This document shows positions 56,462-64,000 of a stretch of DNA of 64,000 bases, one piece after another. Position 1 is the first letter of the stretch, and the number at the start of each line of letters is the position of its first letter. Source of the stretch: Ahaetulla prasina (lineage: Eukaryota > Chordata > Lepidosauria > Squamata > Colubridae); NCBI RefSeq assembly GCF_028640845.1, contig NC_080542.1:133613080-133677079 (forward strand). Direction: 5' to 3'. The notes beneath the pieces were generated by a model. That model was not told the DNA's origin. It made no database searches and saw only the letters and a program-made list of their open reading frames with translations. A program made the translations under genes and the position numbers.

Positions 56462-56718
56462 AATATCCCATAATCCTAAAAGCTTTATCCAAAAACTTTC
56501 TACTATTGACTTCACCCCATTCCTAAGAGGACCATAAGGGGCGTGCATAAGCGCACAAACGTGCCTACCGTTCCTGTCCTATTGTTTTTCTTTTCTTCTT
56601 TCTATATATATGCTTATACCTCCTTATATTTACCCATATATGTTTATATACTATATAATCTTTTGTATGATTCCTACATATATTGTTGTGACAAAATAAA
56701 TAAAATAAAATAAATAGC
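56462..56718 (+). mobile_element. CR1-like LINE 3' end, near-identical to 15200-15451
   Basis: Starts abruptly in the C-terminal codons (CATAATCCTAAAAGCTTTAT) and shares ACTTTCTACTATTGACTTCA, AGAGGACCATAAGGGGCGTG and the TATATATATGC tail with the LINE in intron 4. Ends in (AAATAAAAT)n. A young, severely 5'-truncated copy directly upstream of the internal CpG-rich block. Confidence 0.88.
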
Positions 56719-56751
56719 GTAGGAAAGCAGACCCAGCCTGCAGCTAGAGCG

Positions 56752-56873
56752 TGACGTCACAGCAGCAGACTCTGCCGCCTCGTTGCCGGAGCCTATATGC
56801 CCACTAGCTCACTCCCCGCCCCCGCCCCCGCGGCAAGCAAGGACGCGCTTAGTCTTCGTACCTGGGCACTATG
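56752..56873. promoter_or_regulatory. Internal CRE/TATA/GC-box promoter-like block
   Basis: Perfect CRE TGACGTCA (56752-56759), TATA-like CCTATATGC (56792-56800), GC boxes CCCCGCCCCCGCCCCCGCGG (56813-56832) and ATG at 56871. The order CRE-TATA-start suits plus-strand transcription, antisense to PFKP. A 40-codon frame from 56871 ends at 56993. On the minus strand a donor-like CCCAG|GTACGA lies at 56861/56862. It could drive an antisense or alternative transcript; no coding exon is identified. Confidence 0.45.
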
Positions 56874-58103
56874 CCCGGGGCGGGGAACTGCTGCTCCGGA
56901 ATCCTCTTGGATCCCGGCAGCGTGATCAACTCGGAGAGTGTTGCTGTTGCTACTGATGCTGTCTTCACAGATTTTTGCAGTCAGCCCCTGTAGCTTCCTG
57001 AAAGCAGCGCACACGTGCGTAAGCACCGCCCTCGATTTCCTTCCTCTTGGCGGGTTAAACCAGGAAGTGATTGGCGATCCTCCGGGCACACAATCCACAA
57101 GAGGAATGAACAACTACTGCCCCGCTTTTCCGTCCTATCAGGCTTCTTTCCATGTGCCATCATTAAAGTCGCCAAATACCAAAAGGATAAAGCGGATGTA
57201 GACGCAGCCAGTCTTTAACATAGCGTATCCAAAGGCGCGCATCTAAATAGGCTCCCTATTTACTGGCGCTAATTTCATCCGTGGGAACGCGGCATGCTAG
57301 CGTGGGGTATGAAGGATGACGCGGTGGGAATTGGCAAACTTTAAAAATTCAGGCCAGCGGAAAATAGGCAAGCACAATTCCCGGAGGAAATTGTGCTTGG
57401 CTGAACTAGACACGTGTGGGACTTCTGGGCACGGGTTTCTCCGCGATTCACTTTTGCTTCGCTGGATTATCCACCTTGATTCAACATCACGAATAGGATA
57501 GGGTGCCGAAGCCTTATAATCAGAATCGGGCAATAATTCGTATTATTTCAGGGTTGCAGGGTAAAACGTGAAGACAGCCTACCCAAACGCCCGTTAGTGG
57601 CGAAGCATCACTCCTTGAGGACGTGATCGGTCCAGTTGGTTTTATAGTACCACCCGCATCCTGAATGCCTGCGGGCGCTCATCATTCTTTTCAAAAATGG
57701 TGTCATAAAACGAAGAAAAAGGCTAAAGGCTATCAGGCCCAGTCCATTTTTTTCCCCGAGATAGGTTGCGCAGAAACCCTGCCGGTTATTTTTGCCTCCT
57801 CCCGTCACTCGCAGGACAAGGGCAAAGGGACCCTGGGAGGGGAGGAGGACCAGGATGTCACCCTTCAGGGCAAGGGCGAGGAAGCGCTCTACCGCCCAGC
57901 ACGTTTGCGCCTCGAGGTTCATTTGTGCGTTGTGGCTGTCAGCTTCCCTCTGGCAAAGTTTGGCCGCCTGTTGCAAATAGCAGCCGAGAAGGAGTTGCAG
58001 CCTCACCATCCCTTACTCCGCGTGCCACGACCGCGCTGGACCTGTGCGCAGCCCCAGAAACCTTTTTTAAGATTCAGAGACCAAATCAAGGCTGGGTCAG
58101 CCG

Positions 58104-58110
58104 TGACTCA
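58104..58110. promoter_or_regulatory. AP-1/TRE-like site
   Basis: TGACTCA in CCGTGACTCAGTGCA, about 480 bp inside intron 1 from the exon 1 donor. Confidence 0.4.
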
Positions 58111-58372
58111 GTGCATCGTGTCTTTTATTTCCCCCGCTCTCATTTCTGCAGCCCCCTCTGCCGAATCCCGATGCTCCGCTCAGAAGGCAGCCCCTTTCCT
58201 CAGCCAAATGTCCGCCTGCTGCAAGGAAGATTAGCCCCTTCTCCTCTCCCACCTACCACCCCCCTCCCGCATGCCCAATTGAGGATCACAAGGACCGTGG
58301 ATGCGAAGCAGATCAGAGAGAAAGCCGCATCTTCCGTGCTACCTCCAAGGAAAGCTTGCAGCCTGTACTTTG

Positions 58373-58383
58373 GCTGAGTCAGC
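58373..58383. promoter_or_regulatory. MARE/antioxidant-response-like site
   Basis: GCTGAGTCAGC, an 11-bp palindrome matching the core of small-Maf recognition elements. The complement holds TGACTCAGC (TGACnnnGC). It lies about 210 bp downstream of the exon 1 donor. Function is inferred only. Confidence 0.45.
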
Positions 58384-58591
58384 TTTGAAAAAGCCCCTTC
58401 CCCAACTCCTGGTGAGCCAGAAGAGTGCTAGAATTCCCGTAGCAACCCATTCCCACCCTGTCGAAAAATCACGTCTGCCTAGCCTGCAACACCGGCATCC
58501 CCGACCGCATGGCACCCGCGATTTCCCTACCTTTTTCCCCGGAAACCCAACGCCCCCCCCCCACTAAGCCTTCCGCCTGCTTGCTCGTTAC

Positions 58592-58673
58592 CCTGAGCAT
58601 CGCCGCCGCTGGTCAGGACTCCGATGGCTTTGCCTCTGCCCGAAAGGTCCTCGAACAGCTTCTTGTGCGACAT
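58592..58673 (-). CDS. PFKP: PFKP exon 1, start of 6-phosphofructokinase platelet type
   Basis: 6-phosphofructokinase transfers phosphate from ATP to fructose-6-phosphate, the committed step of glycolysis, in the cytosol as homo- or heterotetramers with the muscle and liver subunits. This exon gives ATG at 58671-58673, 27 codons and one base of Gly28, donor GTAACG. It reads MSHKKLFEDLSGRGKAIGVL then TSGGDAQ; GGDAQG (23-28) is the first ATP-binding glycine loop. The leader resembles human PFKP (K-F-L-E-H-L-S-G-A-G-K-A-I-G) rather than PFKM or PFKL. The frame stays open upstream to 58922, but the upstream Met (58920-58922) precedes sequence unlike any PFK, so I chose 58673; -3 is A. Seven further exons follow downstream (38486-38559 to 1530-1625). 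Confidence 0.95.
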
Positions 58674-59060
58674 AGTTCTGCTGACTTCGAGGGTGGGAGA
58701 GGGTGCTGATTTCCGCGGAGAAGAAGGAGAAGGCGGCGGCGAGATCTCCAGCTGCGGCTGGATGGTGCCCTGGGCTGCTGGGCTGTGCGCTGTGCGGACG
58801 CTGACGGTGTGGATCTTGACTTTGCACACGATTTGGTTCTTGCCTGTATCGTGGGAGAGAGGGAAAAAATCATGCAAGCCGCCCGAGAGATGCGAGGCTG
58901 AGCTCACGTTCCCTCTGCGCAATTCTTCTGGCTGCTGCAGCGAACTCTTCCTTCTAACCGCCCGCTGACAGCGCTAAGCCGAGCCGCTTTGGCTCCGCCT
59001 TCCCTTTTGAGAAAGGGTCCGTCGGCAATTCTTACAGGCAGGCGAGGCGGCCAATAGTGA
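58674..59060 (-). promoter_or_regulatory. PFKP 5' UTR and proximal promoter (inferred)
   Basis: On the minus strand, upstream to downstream: an inverted CCAAT (CTATTGGCCG, 59049-59058), a GC-box-like AAGGCGGAGCC (58994-59004), then GC-rich leader to the ATG. No TATA box is visible. NF-Y plus Sp1-type sites in a CpG island fit a housekeeping-style promoter. The transcription start is not determinable, perhaps 58.85-58.98 kb. Confidence 0.5.
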
Positions 59061-59230
59061 AGCGCGGCCAGGGCGAGACTAGGGGGTTGCAAGCCTTCGG
59101 TAGGTTGCGAGAGATCCTCAGGGAGGAGGGGACAAGGTTCCTGGAAGAAGGGACGCGAAGGGAAAGAGAGAGAGTAAACGAATTAAATCGGAGGAATGCC
59201 CCGCCTTGAGCTTGCCTGAGTTCTGCCACA

Positions 59231-60399
59231 ATTGGAGTTCCGGCGTGTAGGGAATTCAGCCGGTGCGTGTGTAAAACACGGCTTCTGGATCAGCTGCTGT
59301 GGCTACTTTCGTCTATCCTGCTAAGCCACCGCAGCTGATTACATAACGACCGATTCTTGCTTTGCACGGAACACTGAGCCATCAATCTGCCTATCTGGAC
59401 GTTGGTAACCACCCGTAAGACTACAACTCCCAGGGTTATTATTAGCAGCCCTTCTAGCTAGGCATTCTGGGAGTTGAAGTCCACGCATCTCGAAGGAGGA
59501 GAGGAGGGAGCGATCATAAACTAGATTCAGAGGCTATATTTTGTAGACTTGCATCGTGATATGTTTATCTTTGCAAAAATTGTTCATTGTTTGTAGTTTT
59601 ATCCAGTGCACAAAATTTTTATTTTTATGGATGATAAACCACAAACCAGCTTTTACAAATCAAATGGATTCAGAACCTTCAAAAAACTAAAACAGATTAC
59701 ATTTCTAATCGGATTAGGTATCGTTTTTTATATTACATTCTTTCCATAACTTATTGAAAATGGAAGGTTGTTCTCTCTTGTTTGGGATCTACTGATTGTA
59801 GATCAGTGTTTTTTTTAAAAAAATAGGGACTTTAAGATAATAGCATTCTGCGAGTTGAAGTCCACACATCTTACAGTTATCACGTTTGAAAAACATGTTT
59901 TATATCCTTCATTCATAAAGAAGGATACTTAACCTAGAAATATAGATCTATGAATTCAGATGACCTACATCATTCCAATGTCTCTGATTTGCATCTAAAC
60001 TTTGAAGCAAAACATGCTTCAAAAATTTAACAATTTGGGACTATCAAATCTGAGTTGCAACAACCTGGAATAACCCCTAAGTGGCAATCAAGAGTGGATG
60101 CCAACCTCATAAAAGCTTTGCTGCCATCTATTAGTTGTTTGGAAACTTGCAGCCCAATGTAGTCCAATTTAGCTATACCTAAAAATAATACATAAATGAA
60201 GTACATCAAATGTGTGGTAAATAGTAAGATTTGAGGACCTTATGTGATCCCTGACTCTATATAGAATATATAGACTCTCTATAGACACAAAGCATTCTAA
60301 GAAGTCATTTTCTTCCTGACTTCCATGAAACTATCAGTTTTGGAATAGTTTTCGATCCGTTGAATTAAACCTTATTCTTGTTATGCAATTATAAATCTT
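59231..60399. other. Upstream flank of PFKP
   Basis: Decayed copies of the short palindromic MITE (TTCTGGGAGTTGAAGTCCAC near 59464, GCGAGTTGAAGTCCACACAT near 59852). Otherwise nothing recognised; no divergent gene with a clear first exon. Confidence 0.5.
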
Positions 60400-60610
60400 T
60401 TTTGCATATTTTTTAAATGGTTCATTTGCTTATTTGTATCCTGCCTTATTATTTTTACAAATAACCCAAGGCAACAAACATATCCAACACATCTTTCTCC
60501 TCCTCTTTTCCCTGCAACAACAACCCTGTGAGGTAGGGTGGGGCTGAGAGAGAGTGAGGTCAGCCAGCTAGCTTTCATGGCTAAAATGACTTGAACCCTA
60601 GGAAGTAATG
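60400..60610 (-). mobile_element. tRNA-derived SINE tail, second family
   Basis: CTTATTATTTTTACAAATAA, GCAACAACAACCCTGTGAGG and GTGAGGTCAGCCAGCTAGCT match, in reverse, the family at 33795-34010. Confidence 0.6.
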
Positions 60611-60863
60611 CTTTGCTTGCCTTTAAAAGAAAGCATCCCGGCTACTACGTCTTTAGAATTACTTCACTGTACTAACTTGATTTAATTATTTTCGTCCTAA
60701 TTAAATATAGCAATTACTGGCACAAAGAGATCATCTGAAAAACATTCTGAAAGCATAACAAGATAATCATCCTGTTATTTAACAGTCAGCCTGTGTTCAA
60801 TGGGTACAAATGTGCAAAGAATTACATTTGCAATACGTTACTTCACTGAATTTAGGGAAGCTC

Positions 60864-61169
60864 AGGTAAAATTCTACCCAATCGGACCGGATTGCGCGAT
60901 CTGGTAGCGATCACGGCCGGTAGCGGATTGCGCAATCCGGTAGCGATGGCAGAGGAAAGCTGTGCCCACCCATCTGGCTGTCATTACTTCCTGGTTTTAA
61001 CCAGGAAGTAATGTGTTTTTTACCTTCCGCGCATGCACAAAAGGTTTTGTGCATGCGCAGAAGGTCTTCACACACATGTGACACGCGCACATGCATGAGC
61101 AAAATGAGTGTGTGCGCACAGCACGTGCATTCCCGAGCTGGTAAGGAAGGTAAGTAGATTTCACCCCAG
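60864..61169. mobile_element. hAT-type MITE (306 bp), sister of 45315-45559
   Basis: Starts AGGTAAAATTCTACCCAATC and ends GTAGATTTCACCCCAG. Flanks GGAAGCTC (60856-60863) and GGCAGCTC (61170-61177) have one mismatch. Contains the same CTTCCTGGTTTTAACCAGG palindrome. Confidence 0.85.
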
Positions 61170-61284
61170 GGCAGCTCTAACATGTTCTGTTACCTTGAAC
61201 TAAGTAGTTGTGGGAATATACCACAATTAGTTTTGGCCATCACTCTGGAATTATAATCCATCACAAATAGATTCACATCGGTCA

Positions 61285-61345
61285 TTTTTTATTTGTTTGT
61301 TTGTTTTGTATCCCACTTTATTATTTTTACAAGTAACTCAACATA
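61285..61345 (-). mobile_element. SINE tail fragment
   Basis: TTTATTATTTTTACAAGTAA preceded by (TTTG)n, the 3' end of the family at 60400-60610. Confidence 0.5.
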
Positions 61346-61755
61346 CCTTCTGAATGTGTTTCTCAATTTCAGTGACTTTAAAATGATTGAGGAATTTTTA
61401 TTTACTATCCATTCATCTTAAGGTTGCCACTTTTAAGAAAAACTGTGGCAATTGAAAGCCAAACCAACAAACTCATAGTTTAATTATGAACAGGAATATG
61501 AGCCTGCATCTTTTTAATCCTAGTCAACATACCAAATTCAAAACTACACTGCCTTTATTACTGTTACAACATGAAAAACTTACAGTAGTCCTCTTTTAGT
61601 GACCACAATTTGGAATGGTAACTCTGTCACTAAGCCCTGTGTAACTAAGCAAAGCAGCATGTGACTCTAATGGACTTACAACATCACTTCTGCTGCAGTT
61701 GTTAAATAAGTCACCATAAGTAAATAAGGCATTATGTAATCATGATTCACAGTTT
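61346..61755. other. Upstream flank with degraded MITE
   Basis: 61580-61730 carries decayed pogo-like MITE sequence (ACAGTAGTCCTCTTTTAGTG). The rest is unrecognised. Confidence 0.45.
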
Positions 61756-61763
61756 TCCTACCG

Positions 61764-62192
61764 CTGTGATGGCGAACCTATGGCATGCGTTCCAGAAATG
61801 GCATGCAGAACCATCTCTCCGGGCACGCCAGCCATTGCCAGTTTTTTGTCTGGGTTCCAGCATTTGCACACGTGCTGGCCAGCTGGTCTTTGCGTGTGTG
61901 GGAGCGCTGGAAACTGGAAAAGCAGCTCCTCAGCGTGCATGCATGCCCCAGGAAGCTGAGCTTCCCGTTTCCAGTGTGCGCATGCAGGCTGGCCAGCTGG
62001 TCTTTGCGGTCGCATGTGCACCAGAAACCGGAAGACCAGGTGGTTGGTGTGCATGCGTGTTCTGGAAACTGGAAGCTCAGCTGCCTGGTGCGCGCTGGCG
62101 CACCTGAGAACTGCTCTTCCAATTTCCAGCGTTCCCCTGCGCCCGCATGCTCCCATTTTGGCACTCAGTGCCAAAAAGGTTTGCCTATGCTG
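61764..62192. mobile_element. hAT-type MITE (429 bp), related to 41221-41626
   Basis: Starts CTGTGATGGCGAACCTATGG and ends AAAGGTTTGCCTATGCTG. Flanks TCCTACCG (61756-61763) and TCCTATCG (62193-62200) have one mismatch. The interior repeats GGCCAGCTGGTCTTTGCG and GAAACTGGAAGC-type phrases, giving spurious 120-150-codon frames on both strands. Confidence 0.88.
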
Positions 62193-62200
62193 TCCTATCG

Positions 62201-63530
62201 GCTTTGCCAATGACTTTGCATGTCAGAAGCCAATTACAAAACACCCAAATTATGATCATGTTGATGCAAACATACTGTATTGACATAAATGTGAGCATAA
62301 AGTTTCCTGTCGGTGACATCATAACTTTGAATGGTAGCTAATTAAGAGTCTTTGTAAATGAGGTCTACCAGACTTTCTACATGGTATTTTTTATATATTA
62401 ACATACACACAAATAGATGCACATGTACACATATGCATACACGCACACTTCGTACTTTGAATAGTTCCTGTCTAAATATTTTTCAATTTTTAAAATTACG
62501 AGTCTATCCTTTTCAGAGAGAATCCAATCCAATAGCAGTCGATTCAGGGTTAATTTCTCCTTTTCTGTTGCAGAGAAATTATCTGGAACATTTTGCCAGC
62601 CTTATCAGTTAGCAACAGAAAGGCAATTAGTAATTAACCCACCTTATAGATTATCCTCTATTAGGGGTGTGAATACTTTGCTCCTTATTGTTTGTTGCTT
62701 GCTAATGATCAGGGGTCTTTAGATTGGAAAAGTGCATAAAATCTATGCCAATTTGTGTATTGGGGGCTCTCGATTTGTGATGTAAATCTCAAAAGCATAC
62801 CTCTTTATGCTGTACAGAATAAAAAGGTTGCAATTTCCCACATTGTGTGATTGTTGGCTATTTTGCACCAGAAAAAACAATTTCAGCATTTGGGTGGGCC
62901 AATTCATAATTTGGCTATCAGTGCTACTGATCTCTGAGCCATTTTAGAATTTCCATATTCTCTCCTTTCAGACTAGGTTTGACCCTCCGCAGCTTCCAAG
63001 TCTAAAGATGGTTGAGCAGGTGCTGTTGAACTGGGCTTGGGTACGTGTAAATAAAGCTGACCACAGAGACAATAAACAAACCATCAGTAATAAATCCTAG
63101 TTAATCCCAGTAGGAATGAACTACTCCTAATCATTCTGGTTTTTAAAAAGTGTCAGGTAGAAAATACTTAATCAAGGTTACTTGTGGAGGACAGATTCCA
63201 AACAGAGGGTAGTCCTTGCTTATGTGTCCTATGAGATAACTTTCTGACTTCTGTACTTGGTCATTCATTTTCTTTCTTTTATACAATATTTCTCTTTTTT
63301 TTTCTTGTGGACTTACGTTCCGCCATTTTCCTGCAGATTTTGCTGGGTTTTGGCAAAAAGTTGGGTCCTGGTTCTTTGTATTTTTGTTCTCGTCTCTTTC
63401 AAAAAGCTGGACCCTGATTTTGTCTACAACCTTGTCCTCAATCACAGTACTCTGACTTTGAACTGCTTTTTTTCTCCCCTCTTTCTCTCTCAGATCAACT
63501 GCCGTCAACTGCCATTTGGAACTGGAATTG
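62201..63530. other. Upstream flank, nothing recognised
   Basis: Includes an (ACATACAC)n-like stretch at 62400-62460. A 157-codon minus frame at 63143-63616 and a 97-codon plus frame overlap and have no domain. Confidence 0.5.
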
Positions 63531-64000
63531 GAATATTCTTTATTGGCTAAGTGTGATTGGACATAGATGGAATTTGTCTCTGGTGCATAAACTCTCAGTG
63601 TACATACAAACAACAAAATGATAAGTCATAGATCATAAATAATAAGATGCAATCATAAATCATAAAATACAAACTATGTCATAAATCGTAAGATACCAGC
63701 AGGAGAAGCTATTAGGAAAGATGGGAAGATGAGAAAGATAAGGAGAAGGATAATAGCAATACAGACCTACTACATGGATAGATAATTCTTTACACATAAG
63801 ACAATGCTGTGGGAGTTTGGTGTTTACTAGAGTTATGGCATGTGGTGGGGGGACTATCTTTGTGTCTAAGTGTTCTGGTATGCAATACCCTATAGCAGTG
63901 TCCTGAGGGGAGAAGCTGAAACAGTTTATGTCCAGAATATTAGGGCTCTATAAATATTTTCTCAGCCCTCTTTCTGGCTCGTGCAGTATACACATCCTCA
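63531..64000 (-). pseudogene. LINE 3' end, second copy of the 7130-7640 family
   Basis: The minus strand from the window edge reads the decayed ORF2 C-terminus (counterpart of LFQLLPS and TRT segments) and the 3' UTR with CCAATCACACTTAGCCAATA. Continues beyond 64000. Confidence 0.7.

Larger units (their letters stand above)
56720..59230. other. CpG-rich region around PFKP exon 1
   Basis: CpG dinucleotides and G+C are clearly higher than in the surrounding 40% GC introns, densest at 56735-57110 and 57750-59220. No transposon is inserted between 56720 and 59230, unlike the rest of the window. Several overlapping open frames (up to 203 codons) on both strands arise from the high GC and share no domain that I know. 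Confidence 0.7.

Noticed and set aside
56793..57113. 106-codon minus frame as an alternative PFKP first exon
   Set aside because: At the donor-like site 56861/56862 this frame ends in phase 0, whereas exon 2 needs phase 1, and the sequence has no PFK similarity.
57608..58009. 133-codon minus-strand frame in intron 1
   Set aside because: No recognisable domain, no match to PFK, and not in phase with any exon.
57665..58377. Overlapping 189- and 203-codon open frames on the plus strand next to exon 1
   Set aside because: They overlap one another in different frames within CpG-rich DNA, have no domain or splice logic, and are typical of GC-rich chance frames.
61742..62213. Several 120-150-codon frames on both strands
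   Set aside because: They lie wholly within a hAT-type MITE with internal repeats; no transposase motif.
59231..64000. Divergent neighbouring gene upstream of PFKP
   Set aside because: No exon with a recognisable protein or coherent splice sites was found; the region is repeats and unrecognised sequence.

Overview
The window is vertebrate nuclear DNA, almost certainly from a squamate reptile and most likely a snake. The evidence is a host gene split into vertebrate-type exons, together with BovB, Sauria-type SINE, CR1, L2 and Ty3/Gypsy elements, many hAT-type MITEs and abundant microsatellites. There are no bacterial or phage features, operons or CRISPR arrays. The species cannot be named from the sequence alone.

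The only host gene I can support is the 5' part of PFKP (platelet-type 6-phosphofructokinase, EC 2.7.1.11), on the minus strand. Eight coding exons are present: exon 1 at 58592-58673, exon 2 at 38486-38559, exon 3 at 22312-22389, exon 4 at 20831-21020, exon 5 at 6877-7042, exon 6 at 3087-3131, exon 7 at 2888-2996 and exon 8 at 1530-1625. All have GT/AG boundaries and compatible phases and together encode residues 1-280 of an enzyme of about 780. The remaining exons lie beyond the left edge. A CpG-rich block at about 56.7-59.2 kb covers the promoter, exon 1 and the start of intron 1.

The introns (20.0, 16.1, 1.3, 13.8, 3.7, 0.1 and 1.3 kb) are largely transposon-derived. Intron 4 holds a CR1-like LINE (8000-15451) split by a Ty3/Gypsy element (10562-15114) with 187/188-bp LTRs and a 5-bp target duplication. 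Intron 2 holds a 1.72-kb direct tandem duplication (24582-28035) and a nearly complete BovB (34367-37555) with a 10-bp target duplication. Intron 1 holds nested CR1, hAT and L2 insertions. Flanking 8-bp duplications delimit over a dozen hAT-type MITEs, including two placed end to end at one target site. A second MITE family, with TA target duplications and pogo-like ends, recurs at least nine times.

I found no evidence of a novel multi-gene system. The observations most worth checking are the tandem duplication, whose two copies differ mainly by clustered indels and may be an assembly artefact, an internal CRE/TATA/GC-box promoter-like block in intron 1, the nested insertions with readable order, and two residue changes at usually invariant PFK positions.
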